In this document: positions 17,992 through 26,318 of the stretch, piece by piece
How the letters are laid out: every line of letters starts with the position of its first letter
How positions within the stretch are numbered: position 1 is the stretch's first letter
Assembly (NCBI GenBank): GCA_963756025.1
Contig: CAVWMF010000009.1
Location: 310,001 to 374,000 of the forward strand
Length of the DNA: 64,000 nt
Direction: 5' to 3'
DNA from: Bog-473 sp963756025
GTDB taxonomy: Bacteria; Actinomycetota; Acidimicrobiia; Acidimicrobiales; RAAP-2
The notes under the pieces: generated by a model
Told to the model about the DNA's origin: nothing
Seen by the model: the letters and a program-made list of their open reading frames with translations, nothing else
Database searches by the model: none
Translations under genes and position numbers: made by a program

Positions 17992-18818
17992 CCGACATCC
18001 GGTTCGACGGCAGGGTCGCAATCGTCACACATGCGGGGAGCACTCTCGGGCGACGCTACGCCCAACTGCTCGCGGTGCGCGGGGCGCTCGTGGTGGCCAA
18101 CGACGCCGATGCGTCCGACGCCATTCAGGTGGCGAAGGAGCTCGAGGAGCGGGGCGGTGCTGCGATACCCAACAGTGATGTCGTGGACACGCCGCAAGGC
18201 GCGCAAGCGGTGATCGAGGCGGCGATCAACAGCTTCGGTGCCGTCGATATCCTGGTTCTCCAGTCGGATCGGACGTCCGATGCGAGCTCCTCGCAGGCTC
18301 TCCTCGGCGACAAGGATCCGGTCGAGCTTCTGGGCGGTCTCTTCGGCGGCTACTGGCTGACCCAGGCGGCCTGGATCCCAATGCGCGAGCGGCACTACGG
18401 GCGCATCGTGTTTTCAAGCGCGTTGGGCACCACGGTCGCCGAGGATGCGGCGGAGGGCAACGCCGTCGCCAACATGGGCCTCGTCGGCGTGATGAACATC
18501 TTGAAGCGCGAGGGCCCGGACCACGACATCATGGTGAACATGGTGGTGCCCGCGTCAACGGGCGACCCCGATGCTCTCGCTGACGTCGTGGGATATCTCG
18601 CCCACGAGTCCTGTACGACGAGCGGAGAGATCTTCAGCGTCCGGATGGATGGGCTGTCTCGACTGTTCATGGGGGTGAACGACGGGATCTTCGATCTCGG
18701 GCTGACTGCGGCGGAGGTCCGGGATCGGCTGGACGAGATCATGGATCCCCGTACGTTCCTCGTCCCCGATGAGGCGGGGCAGGAGATCCAGCAGCTGCTG
18801 TTGCCCAAACTCAAGTAA
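17988..18818 (+). CDS. SDR-fold protein without catalytic residues (pseudoenzyme)
   Basis: A 276-residue protein that follows the SDR fold from end to end, yet the functional motifs are lost. The glycine motif reads THAGSTLG (residues 14-21) where TGxxxGxG is expected, the NNAG motif is replaced by LQSDR (91-95), and Tyr-x3-Lys has become Asn158-AVA-Asn162. The serine region (VFSSALG) remains. It should therefore not be an active dehydrogenase; a structural or regulatory partner role is possible, perhaps for the CoA ligase it overlaps (ATGA at 17988). The open frame and normal length argue against simple decay. Confidence 0.78.
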   Translation: MTDIRFDGRVAIVTHAGSTLGRRYAQLLAVRGALVVANDADASDAIQVAKELEERGGAAIPNSDVVDTPQGAQAVIEAAINSFGAVDILVLQSDRTSDASSSQALLGDKDPVELLGGLFGGYWLTQAAWIPMRERHYGRIVFSSALGTTVAEDAAEGNAVANMGLVGVMNILKREGPDHDIMVNMVVPASTGDPDALADVVGYLAHESCTTSGEIFSVRMDGLSRLFMGVNDGIFDLGLTAAEVRDRLDEIMDPRTFLVPDEAGQEIQQLLLPKLK

Positions 18819-18831
18819 GGAGCCGGGACCG

Positions 18832-19341
18832 ATGGGCGAGTACGAACGCGAGGAGATCGAGCAGGCCTTCCAGCATCTCTGGCGAGTCGGTCCGGTGGGC
18901 GAGGACTGGACAGCCCAGGTCGACCTGTACACCGACGACTGTGTGTACTTCGATCACCACTACGGCACCATGGACCCAAAGGAGTTCGGGACGTGGTGCA
19001 ACCAGCTCATGAACGAGCAGTTCCCCGAGCTCTACACCGTCTACGAATGGCACAAGATCGACGGGGACGACGTCGTCGTCCTCATGCAGAACCGAAGGGA
19101 TAACCCCGACCCGTCCGGGCCGCCCTATCTGGATTTCCCGAGCATCAGTGTGTACCGGTATGGCGGTAACGGGCGCTTCGCCGGCGAACGTGACTACTGG
19201 GACATGGGCCAGGCCGTTGCGGTGGGCCGGGCCTACCGAGAAGCCTGCCAACGTCACGATCCGCACCACCCGTCACGCCGCTCGCGGTTGCACTGGCCCG
19301 AGAGCCCCGCCTGGGCCCATCCGGAACCGCCGGGCTCCTGA
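18832..19341 (+). CDS. SnoaL/NTF2-like protein
   Basis: A 169-residue protein with the cone-shaped NTF2-like pattern: an N-terminal helix (EQAFQHLWRVGP), LYTDDCVYFDHHYGTMDPKEF, EWHKIDGDDVVVLM and RYGGNGRFAGERDYWD. Family members act as isomerases, cyclases, dehydratases or small-molecule binders. ATG 18832 follows TAAGGAG, 13 nt after the SDR-like stop, so it belongs to the same operon. No specific activity can be read from the sequence. Confidence 0.75.
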   Translation: MGEYEREEIEQAFQHLWRVGPVGEDWTAQVDLYTDDCVYFDHHYGTMDPKEFGTWCNQLMNEQFPELYTVYEWHKIDGDDVVVLMQNRRDNPDPSGPPYLDFPSISVYRYGGNGRFAGERDYWDMGQAVAVGRAYREACQRHDPHHPSRRSRLHWPESPAWAHPEPPGS

Positions 19342-19378
19342 TGGCACCCGGAAGTGCCCGAGCCTCAGGCGGCGGTCG

Positions 19379-20986
19379 ATGAGCATGTCGTGGCGGGCGC
19401 TCGAACACCGCACCATCACCGGGCTCCTTGACGCCCAGTGTGAGAAGCGTCCCGACCAGGCTTGCCTGGTTGTGCGCGACGAGCCGATCAGCTATTCCCA
19501 ACTGCGGGAGCGGTCCATGGCCGCAGCAGCAACCCTCTACGACCTCGGTCTCCGTCGCGGGGAGACTGTTGCGATCTTCGCCAACACCCATCCGTCGTGG
19601 ATCTACACGTTGTTGGGTGCGGCCCAGCTCGGCGCGCTCGCCGTCCCCCTGAACACCGCATACAGGGGGAGCTTTCTCTCGACACCGCTGCGCGCCAGTG
19701 GTTGCCGGCTGGCCCTTGTCGAGGACACCCTGCTCGACCGGGTGACGGCTGTCGCCGAGGATGTTCCCGATCTGGAGACCGTCATCGTGCAACACACCGG
19801 GAGCGATCATTTGCCGGATGTCCCCTGGTGCCTGGTGGACAGCACCGCCCTGACCGACGGCGGCGCGCCAGCGCCACCCGGCCTCCACGAGCCGCAGTGG
19901 AAGGACCCGCTGTGCGTGCTCTTCACGTCGGGAACGACCGGGCCCTCCAAGGGGGCGGTGATCTCGCACCACTACGTGGCGGCCTGCGCCGCCACGATGG
20001 TCGACTCCTGGCAGCTGGAGGAGGGCGAGGTGCTGTACGCGCCCCTTCCGCTGTTCCACATCAGTTCGGTGGCGTCGGTGGTCGGCCCGATCGCGGCGGG
20101 CGCCACCGGCTTGCTCGATCCGGTCTTCAGCGTGCACGAATGCTGGGACCGGGTGCGCCGCTACGACGCGAAGGGCATCCTGTTGGCCGGCGTCATGGTG
20201 AACATGCTCTGGAACCTGCCCGCGGATCCGCGTGATGCCGAGATCCCCCTGCGTTTTCTTTCGGCCGCACCCGTTCCGCGGGGCCTGCACCACCGCATCG
20301 AAGAGCGGTACAACCTGACCGTGCTGACCAGCTACGGGATGACCGAGGCCTTGCCCATGGTCCTTTATGCCATCGGCGACGAGGCGAGAGAAGGAGCGAC
20401 CGGGCGGGCCCAGCCGAACTTCGAAGTCGTCGTCCTCGACGAGGACGACGAACCGGTGGAGCCGGGGGAGGTCGGGGAGATCTGTTGTCGTCCCCGGGCG
20501 CCCCACGTGATGTTCGACGGCTACTACGGGCGGAGCGAGACCACGGTCGAACGCTGGCGCAATCTGTGGTTCCACACCGGCGACATGGGGCGCATGGACG
20601 TTGACGGGCATCTGACCTTCGTCGACCGCAACAAGGATGCAATCCGACGGCGGGGCGAGAACATCTCATCGTTCGAGGTCGAGCAGACACTGCTGCGCCA
20701 CCCCGCAGTCGCGGAGGCGGCGGCGGTCGCCGTGCCGAGTGAGCTGGGGGAAGACGATGTCAAGGTCGTTGTCTCCGTCCAGCCGGGCGCCGAGCTCGAG
20801 ATCATCGACCTGATGGATTTCTGCGTGGCCCGCCTGCCCTATTTCGCCGTCCCGCGCTACGTCGACATCGTGGACAGCTTGCCGATGAACCCGACGGGGA
20901 AGGTGCTCAAGACCGAACTGCGGGAGAGCGGCGTCACCCAGACGACCTGGGATCGGGAGAAGGCCGGCTACATCGTCCGCCGTTGA
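19379..20986 (+). CDS. AMP-forming CoA ligase (CaiC/FadD-like)
   Basis: A 535-residue adenylate-forming ligase. LFTSGTTGPSKGAVISHHY is the phosphate loop, TSYGMTEA the adenine site, FHTGDMGRMDVDGHLTFVDR and RRGENISSFEVEQTL the hinge region, and NPTGKVLKTELR carries the catalytic Lys. This subfamily includes carnitine- and crotonobetaine-CoA ligases, but substrate prediction from similarity is weak. ATG 19379 is my start choice; an ATG two codons further is equally possible, with no strong ribosome site for either. Confidence 0.87.
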   Translation: MSMSWRALEHRTITGLLDAQCEKRPDQACLVVRDEPISYSQLRERSMAAAATLYDLGLRRGETVAIFANTHPSWIYTLLGAAQLGALAVPLNTAYRGSFLSTPLRASGCRLALVEDTLLDRVTAVAEDVPDLETVIVQHTGSDHLPDVPWCLVDSTALTDGGAPAPPGLHEPQWKDPLCVLFTSGTTGPSKGAVISHHYVAACAATMVDSWQLEEGEVLYAPLPLFHISSVASVVGPIAAGATGLLDPVFSVHECWDRVRRYDAKGILLAGVMVNMLWNLPADPRDAEIPLRFLSAAPVPRGLHHRIEERYNLTVLTSYGMTEALPMVLYAIGDEAREGATGRAQPNFEVVVLDEDDEPVEPGEVGEICCRPRAPHVMFDGYYGRSETTVERWRNLWFHTGDMGRMDVDGHLTFVDRNKDAIRRRGENISSFEVEQTLLRHPAVAEAAAVAVPSELGEDDVKVVVSVQPGAELEIIDLMDFCVARLPYFAVPRYVDIVDSLPMNPTGKVLKTELRESGVTQTTWDREKAGYIVRR

Positions 20987-21064
20987 GCGGGGTCTTTTCG
21001 GAAGGCCGCATCGATTACATTCGGATTGGCACACGGGGGAACGCACGAAGAGGGGGGCGTTGCA

Positions 21065-21943
21065 GTGGAGTTCGCAGGAGATGTCGTTCTCGTGACCGGG
21101 AGTGGGGCCGGGTTGGGCCGGGCGTATGCACACCTGCTCGCTGCATCGGGGGCGCGGGTGGTCGTCAACGATCTCAGTACCGCCCCCGACGGCCGCGATC
21201 TGATCGGCGGAAGCGCGCAACGGGTTGCGGACGAGATCACCGCGCTCGGCGGGGAGGCCGTTGCCGATGCGCACTCGGTGGCGGACCCCGACGGCGCACG
21301 CGCCGCTGTCGCGACGGCTCTGGACCATTACGGACGGATCGACGCCGTCATCAACAACGCCGGCATCGTCCGCTCAGGGGGCTACCACCGCTTGACGCCC
21401 GACGACATCCGGGCTGTCTTGGGTGTGCACCTCATCGGATCGATCCTGGTCACGCGGGCCGCCTGGAATGCCATGAGGGACCAGGGGTACGGCAGGGTCG
21501 TCTTCACCTCATCGAGCATCGGATTGTTGGGAACGCCGGCCAACGCCGCCTACGGCGGCGCTAAGGGGGCGCTGGCCGGGCTGACACGCGCACTGGCGGC
21601 TGAGGGAGTGGACCACGGGATTCTCGTGAACGCGGTGGCGCCGATGGCGGTGACCCGTCTCAACGAGGCGGTGATGTCGACCATTTTCGGGCCGGCGACC
21701 GCATTGCTGACCGTCAACATCGTGGCGCCCGTCGCCGCCTTCCTGGTCCACCGGGACTGCACGCTCACCGGCGAGGTGCTGAGCGCAGCCGGGGGCCGGG
21801 TGGCCCGCTTCGCAATGGGTTCGGGGCCGGCGGTCGCCGGGCTGCGCTCACCGGAGGACGTCCGTGACGCGTTCTCGCGTGTGCGTTCGACCGAGCCGGC
21901 TCGTTGGTGGGCGCCGCCGGCCCGGGAGACCCGCATCGCATGA
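21065..21943 (+). CDS. SDR of the 3-hydroxyacyl-CoA dehydrogenase type
   Basis: A 292-residue SDR similar in layout to the one at 10553: TGSGAGLGRAYA, VVNDLS, INNAGIVRSGG, serine in TSSSIGLLG and Tyr-x3-Lys in AAYGGAKGAL. The VVND motif after strand 2 and the extended C-terminus place it with MFE-2-type dehydrogenases. I chose GTG 21065 because GAGGGGG lies upstream; a start 39 nt earlier lacks support. It is in line with the enoyl-CoA hydratase 64 nt downstream. Confidence 0.85.
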   Translation: MEFAGDVVLVTGSGAGLGRAYAHLLAASGARVVVNDLSTAPDGRDLIGGSAQRVADEITALGGEAVADAHSVADPDGARAAVATALDHYGRIDAVINNAGIVRSGGYHRLTPDDIRAVLGVHLIGSILVTRAAWNAMRDQGYGRVVFTSSSIGLLGTPANAAYGGAKGALAGLTRALAAEGVDHGILVNAVAPMAVTRLNEAVMSTIFGPATALLTVNIVAPVAAFLVHRDCTLTGEVLSAAGGRVARFAMGSGPAVAGLRSPEDVRDAFSRVRSTEPARWWAPPARETRIA

Positions 21944-22007
21944 CGGCGCGATGACGGTGTGATGACTTTGCGATGTCCCGACCACCTCGTGCGCGGGGAG
22001 GCCGACG

Positions 22008-22847
22008 ATGACGAGTGACCTGGTCCTCCGGGAGCGGCACGGCGCCGTCCTCGAGCTCCGTCTCAACAATCCGCCGTTCAACGGGTTGTCGGGACCGTTA
22101 CTCGTCTCCTACATGGAGGCGCTCGAAGAGGCACGTGTGGATGACGGCGTGCGTGCCATCGTCACGACCGCCAACGGACCATCGTGGTGCGCGGGTGGTG
22201 ACCTGACCCAGCTCAAGGACGGTGAGCCGGCGCAGAGCCTCTCGGACATGCTGCACGAGTCCACGGGAGAGACGGCGAGCCTCGGCATGATCGAACGCCA
22301 CGCCGACCGCCTCGGCCCGGGCCGGCACGTGCTCACCATCGACGCCTTCGACAAGCCGATGATCGCCGCTGTCAGCGGGGCGGCCGCCGGAGGCGGCTTT
22401 GCGCTCGCGCTCCTCCACGACCTGCGCTTCGCCTCGGAGAGGGCATTGTTCACTGTGGCCTTCACCCGCGTGGGGCTCTCGATGGAGATGGGCATGAGCT
22501 ATCTGCTGCCACGGGCGATCGGACCGCAGGCGGCGTTCGACCTCGCGGCCACCAGCCGGCGCGTGGCGGCGGACGAGGCGTTGGCATTGGGCCTCGTCTG
22601 GAAAGTCGTCCCACAGGACGATCTGGTGGCCACGGCCATCGAGTATGCGCAGGACCTCGCAGCGTTGCCCCCTCTCGGGGTGCAGATCGCCACGCGCCTG
22701 TTGCGCCGGACATGGGACAACACGCTCCGCCAACAGTTGGAGACCGAATGGCCCTGGCAGGTGGCGGCCTTCGCCAGCACCGATACGCGGGCGGCCATTG
22801 AAGCGTTTTTCCACCGATCCGGTCCGGAGGCTCCCCCGAAAGCCTGA
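22008..22847 (+). CDS. Enoyl-CoA hydratase/isomerase family protein
   Basis: A 279-residue crotonase-fold protein. NGPSWCAGGDLTQL provides the first oxyanion-hole strand and AAVSGAAAGGGFALAL the second. A glutamate follows in GLSMEMGMSYLLPRAIG. Family members hydrate, isomerise or cleave CoA esters, and the exact reaction cannot be fixed. It starts at ATG 22008 after a GGGGAGG site. The stop codon lies inside the first unit of an 18-bp tandem repeat (22833-22884). Confidence 0.86.
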   Translation: MTSDLVLRERHGAVLELRLNNPPFNGLSGPLLVSYMEALEEARVDDGVRAIVTTANGPSWCAGGDLTQLKDGEPAQSLSDMLHESTGETASLGMIERHADRLGPGRHVLTIDAFDKPMIAAVSGAAAGGGFALALLHDLRFASERALFTVAFTRVGLSMEMGMSYLLPRAIGPQAAFDLAATSRRVAADEALALGLVWKVVPQDDLVATAIEYAQDLAALPPLGVQIATRLLRRTWDNTLRQQLETEWPWQVAAFASTDTRAAIEAFFHRSGPEAPPKA

Positions 22848-22884
22848 CTTCCCCCGAAAGCCTGACTTCCCCCGAAGCCCGACT
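22833..22884. repeat. 18-bp tandem repeat over the hydratase stop codon
   Basis: Two perfect 18-bp units (22833-22850 and 22851-22868) and a decayed third (22869-22884). Each perfect unit contains AGCCTGACTT with the TGA. Further on, a 13-bp unit CTGTTGCAGCGGG is doubled (22942-22967). The 222-bp gap between the hydratase and P450 genes consists largely of such duplicated sequence and holds no gene I can support. Confidence 0.85.
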
Positions 22885-23069
22885 CCCGGAGGCGGTCAGC
22901 GCAGCCGTGGTATGGATCGTCCCGGTGTCCGCCCGTTCGCCCTGTTGCAGCGGGCTGTTGCAGCGGGACGATCCTGCGCGAGAGTTGGGGTGTGGGCGCC
23001 CGACCAAGTGCTGCCCCACCGAGCACTGCCCCGCCGGGGGCTGCCCCACCCAAAGGCAAAGGAGACAAG

Positions 23070-24296
23070 GTGACGACTTCCGTTTCGAACCCCACGACGG
23101 GAGAGCCGTTGGAGTTCGATCCGTACAGCGCGACGTTCTTCTCGGATCCGACCGATGTCTATCGTCGTCTCCGTAACGAGAAACCCGTGTACTACAGCGA
23201 GAAGTACGGATTCTGGGCTCTCTCGCGCTGGGAGGATGTTGCGGCGGCGCACAAGGACGTGGGTGTGTTCTGCAGCGGATACGGAACCGATATGCACCTC
23301 TTGAGCAATCCGGAGAAGTTCGCCTTCAGCATGATCATCTTCATGGACCCGCCGGAGCATGAGCGGATGCGTGCGCTGGTGAGCCGCGTCTTCACCCCGC
23401 GTGCCATCAACCAGCTGGAGCCGATGGTGCGTCGGGTGATCACCGAGTTCGCAGACGAGATCGGCCCGGCGGAGACGTTCGACCTCGTGCAACAGTGGTC
23501 GGGGCCGTTCCCCGTCGAGGTCATCTCTGAAATGTTGGGGATCCCCAAGGGAGACCGCCAGCAGATCCGGCACTGGCTCGACGCCGTCCTGCACCGGGAG
23601 GTGGGCAGCGTCCATCCGTCCCCTGAAGCAGAGGCGGCGGGACTCGAGTCCGGTCTCTACTACTACGAGCTCGTGCAGGATCATCGGGCCCACCCGGCCG
23701 ACGACATGATCAGCCGGCTGATCGAGGCGCAAGTCGATCGGGGTGACGGCGTGATGACACAGCTGCAGGACGACGAGATCGCGGGGTTCCTCTCCCTGCT
23801 CGCCGGAGCGGGCGCCGAAACGGTGACCAAGTTGGTGGGCAACGCGGCAGTGCTCTTCGCACGTAACCCCGAGCAGTGGCGTCTGGTGTGCGAGGAACCG
23901 GACCTGATTCCCGGCGCCGTGGAGGAGATTCTGCGTTACCTGCCACCGAGCCAGTACCAGGGCCGCTTCACTTTGGAAGAGAAAACGGTGCGCGGCGTGA
24001 CGATTCCCGCCCACCAACCCGTCCTCCTCCTCACCGGCTCGGCCACGAGGGACGAGCGCGCCTACGAGGACCCCGACCGTTTTGACATCACCCGCCCCCC
24101 GAGCCTCGCCCTCGGGTTCGGCTACGGCATCCACAGCTGCCTCGGCGCCGCCCTGGCCCGGATGGAGAGCAGGATCGCCATTGCCGAGATGACCCGCCGC
24201 TGGCCCAACTTCACCGTCGACCAGGGAGGTCTCCGGCGGGTCACCATGGCCAACGTGGCCGGGTTTTCCCACGTGCCCGTGGTCGTCAACCCCTGA
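23070..24296 (+). CDS. Cytochrome P450
   Basis: A 408-residue soluble bacterial P450. The C-helix segment is FMDPPEHERMRALVSR, the I-helix oxygen-binding stretch is LLAGAGAETVTKL, the ExxR motif is EEILRY, and the haem loop LGFGYGIHSCLGAALA places the ligand at Cys357. It would hydroxylate a hydrophobic acid or CoA ester using electrons from a ferredoxin. Start is GTG 23070 after AAAGGAG; the frame is open upstream through repeated DNA without a ribosome site. A second P450 is at 42581. The family (CYP number) cannot be assigned by eye. Confidence 0.9.
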   Translation: MTTSVSNPTTGEPLEFDPYSATFFSDPTDVYRRLRNEKPVYYSEKYGFWALSRWEDVAAAHKDVGVFCSGYGTDMHLLSNPEKFAFSMIIFMDPPEHERMRALVSRVFTPRAINQLEPMVRRVITEFADEIGPAETFDLVQQWSGPFPVEVISEMLGIPKGDRQQIRHWLDAVLHREVGSVHPSPEAEAAGLESGLYYYELVQDHRAHPADDMISRLIEAQVDRGDGVMTQLQDDEIAGFLSLLAGAGAETVTKLVGNAAVLFARNPEQWRLVCEEPDLIPGAVEEILRYLPPSQYQGRFTLEEKTVRGVTIPAHQPVLLLTGSATRDERAYEDPDRFDITRPPSLALGFGYGIHSCLGAALARMESRIAIAEMTRRWPNFTVDQGGLRRVTMANVAGFSHVPVVVNP

Positions 24297-24382
24297 GCAA
24301 ACGTCATCGATAGATGGCCGCCCAGTTTGTCCTATAGGTTGCAGGAGCCAACATCGAGGCAACAAGAGTCGGAGGGACGCAG

Positions 24383-25234
24383 ATGGGCAAGCTCGAGGGG
24401 AAAGTCGCATTCATCACCGGTGCCGCACGCGGTCAGGGACGGAGCCATGCGGTGCGACTGGCCGAGGAGGGGGCGGACATCATCGCCGTCGATATCTGCG
24501 CGCCGATCGCCAGCATGAACTACCCCAACGCCTCGCCGGAGGACCTGGCGCAGACGGTGAAGGAGGTCGAGGCGTTGGACCGCAGGATCATCGCCCGCCA
24601 GGGCGACGTCCGCCTCCGGGAGCAGCTGCGCGAGGTGGTCGAAGAGGGTGTCGCCACATTCGGGCGCCTGGACATCGTCCTGGCCAACGCGGGTATCTGT
24701 CCCGGCCGGGACGACACTTTGTGCCAAGGGTTCATCGACGCCACCGACGTCGACCTGATCGGGGCCATGAACACGGTCGCCGCGTCGATCCCGCACTTGA
24801 CGGCCGGCGCCTCCATCGTGGTCACCGGCTCCACCGCCGGCATGATGAAGGGCACGACCGAGGTCATGGGCTCCACCGGGGGCGTCGGGTACTCGTGGGC
24901 CAAGCAGACGGTGATCCGCTACGTCGAGGTCCTGGCTCTTCAGCTCGCCCCGCACATGATCCGCATGAACGGGGTGCACCCGACGAACTGTGACACCGAC
25001 CTGCTGCACAACGTCGACGTCTACCGTGCCTTCCGGCCCGACCTGGAGAATCCCACGCGCGAAGACGTCATCGACTTCCTGCCGCTGATGCAGGCAATGC
25101 CGATTCCTTACGTCGACCCGCGCGACATCAGCAACCTGATGGCCTTCTTGGCTAGCGACGACTCCCGGTACATCACGGGGCTGAACATCCGCGTCGACGC
25201 CGGCGCCATGCTGAAGACCCCACCCACGGGCTGA
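24383..25234 (+). CDS. Mycofactocin-coupled-type SDR oxidoreductase
   Basis: A 283-residue SDR with the marks of the mycofactocin-coupled subfamily: TGAARGQGRSHAVRLAEEGA, then AVDICAP, the active site GYSWAKQTVI, and the long C-terminal region NGVHPTNCDTDLL with FRPDLENPTRED. In such enzymes the nicotinamide cofactor is not released, and the redox peptide mycofactocin carries off the electrons. No mycofactocin biosynthesis gene lies in this window. Substrates of relatives are alcohols of terpenoids and other xenobiotics. ATG 24383 follows GGAGGGAC. Confidence 0.85.
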   Translation: MGKLEGKVAFITGAARGQGRSHAVRLAEEGADIIAVDICAPIASMNYPNASPEDLAQTVKEVEALDRRIIARQGDVRLREQLREVVEEGVATFGRLDIVLANAGICPGRDDTLCQGFIDATDVDLIGAMNTVAASIPHLTAGASIVVTGSTAGMMKGTTEVMGSTGGVGYSWAKQTVIRYVEVLALQLAPHMIRMNGVHPTNCDTDLLHNVDVYRAFRPDLENPTREDVIDFLPLMQAMPIPYVDPRDISNLMAFLASDDSRYITGLNIRVDAGAMLKTPPTG

Positions 25235-25269
25235 TCCGCCCACGCCTCGCCCGTGGCGGACGAGCCGAA

Positions 25270-26034
25270 CTATTTGGGCGGGAAGCGAAGTGCCCCGTCG
25301 AGGCGGATGTTCTCCCCATTGAGGTAGGGGTTCCGCACGATGCTCTCGACGAGCAAGGCGAATTCGTCCGGCTCGCCCATGCGGTGCGGAAAGACGATGT
25401 TCTCCACCAACTTGTCCTTCAGCGTGTCCGGGGCGCTCATCATGAGCGGTGTCCCCATGGTGCCGGGGGCGATGGCGCAGACCCGGATACCGACCGGGGC
25501 CAGATCCCGCGCCAGGGGGAGGCTCATGCCGAGTATGGCGGCTTTGGCCGCGCCGTAGGCGATCTGGCCGGTCTGCCCTTCGTAGCCGGCGATGGAGGCA
25601 GTGTTCACGACGACACCACGCTGACCGTGCTCGTCGGGTTCGTTGGCGGACATGCGCGCCGCGCTGAGCCGGGTGACGTTGAACGTGCCGAAGGCGTTGA
25701 GCTCCATGACGCCACGGAAGATGTTCATGTCGAGCGGCGTGTTGTCGCGCGAAAGCGTGCGACCGCCGGCGCCGCCCCCGGCCACGTTGATCACCACGGC
25801 CAGGGGGGCCAGCGCCGATGCCGCCTCGATGGCTGCCGTCACGTCGGCGTCGTCGTTCACATCGCCCCCGACGGCCACCCCGCGGCCCAGGGAACTGACG
25901 AGTTCCTTGCCGGCATCGAGGGCGCGGTCGAAGACCACGACCTGCAGGCCCAGAGCGGTCAGGTTGCGGACAGTTGCGGCGCCGAGTCCCCCTGCGCCTC
26001 CGGTCACTATGGCCGATCGCTTATTCCATTCCAT
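25270..26034 (-). CDS. SDR of the 3-hydroxy-2-methylacyl-CoA (HSD17B10) type
   Basis: A 254-residue SDR. TGGAGGLGAATVRNL binds the cofactor, INVAGGGAGGRT follows, and the active site is Ser (NTASIAGYEGQTGQIAYGA region) with Tyr-x3-Lys in YGAAKAA; NPYLNGENIRLDGALRF closes it. This arrangement, with EGQ-GQ before the active Tyr and the LNGE-IRLDG end, is typical of type-10 17-beta-HSD relatives that oxidise 3-hydroxy-2-methylbutyryl-CoA and similar branched CoA esters. ATG 26034 is preceded by GGAG at normal spacing. It converges with the gene ending at 25234. Confidence 0.83.
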   Translation of the reverse strand: MEWNKRSAIVTGGAGGLGAATVRNLTALGLQVVVFDRALDAGKELVSSLGRGVAVGGDVNDDADVTAAIEAASALAPLAVVINVAGGGAGGRTLSRDNTPLDMNIFRGVMELNAFGTFNVTRLSAARMSANEPDEHGQRGVVVNTASIAGYEGQTGQIAYGAAKAAILGMSLPLARDLAPVGIRVCAIAPGTMGTPLMMSAPDTLKDKLVENIVFPHRMGEPDEFALLVESIVRNPYLNGENIRLDGALRFPPK

Positions 26035-26175
26035 GCCGTCTCCATTTCGTACGCCGAGTGCAGCAACTGCAAGTCGAGCTCCGAGGCTCCGGCGTTGTCG
26101 CACCGCAGGCGGGTGACCACAGGCCGGAGGCTGCGGCGGCCACAGTAGGCCGTGCCCCCCTGGAAGGGGAATTCG

Positions 26176-26194
26176 GGCCTCCGCCGGGGAGGCC
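26176..26194. promoter_or_regulatory. Perfect 7-bp hairpin in the intergenic region
   Basis: GGCCTCC and GGAGGCC flank a 5-nt loop. The surrounding 284-bp divergent gap (26035-26318) also contains GGGGAATTCGG twice and a doubled CGGTCGAT-TCCCCGG element. TTGACA (26284-26289) and TAGAGT (26279-26284) are promoter-like, but I cannot pair either with confidence. There is no T tract, so a terminator is unlikely. Confidence 0.3.
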
Positions 26195-26318
26195 TTCGGA
26201 CCCCGTCGGGGGGGAATTCGGCGACCGGTCGATGTCCCCGGTCGATATCCCCGGCCAGGGCGAAATCATGGCGCGGGGTAGAGTTGACACGGGTTCCACC
26301 ATCTCCGGGGGGTTTGCA

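Noticed and set aside
26279..26289. TTGACA/TAGAGT as a firm promoter for the amidohydrolase
   Set aside because: The two hexamers overlap and neither has a partner at correct spacing.
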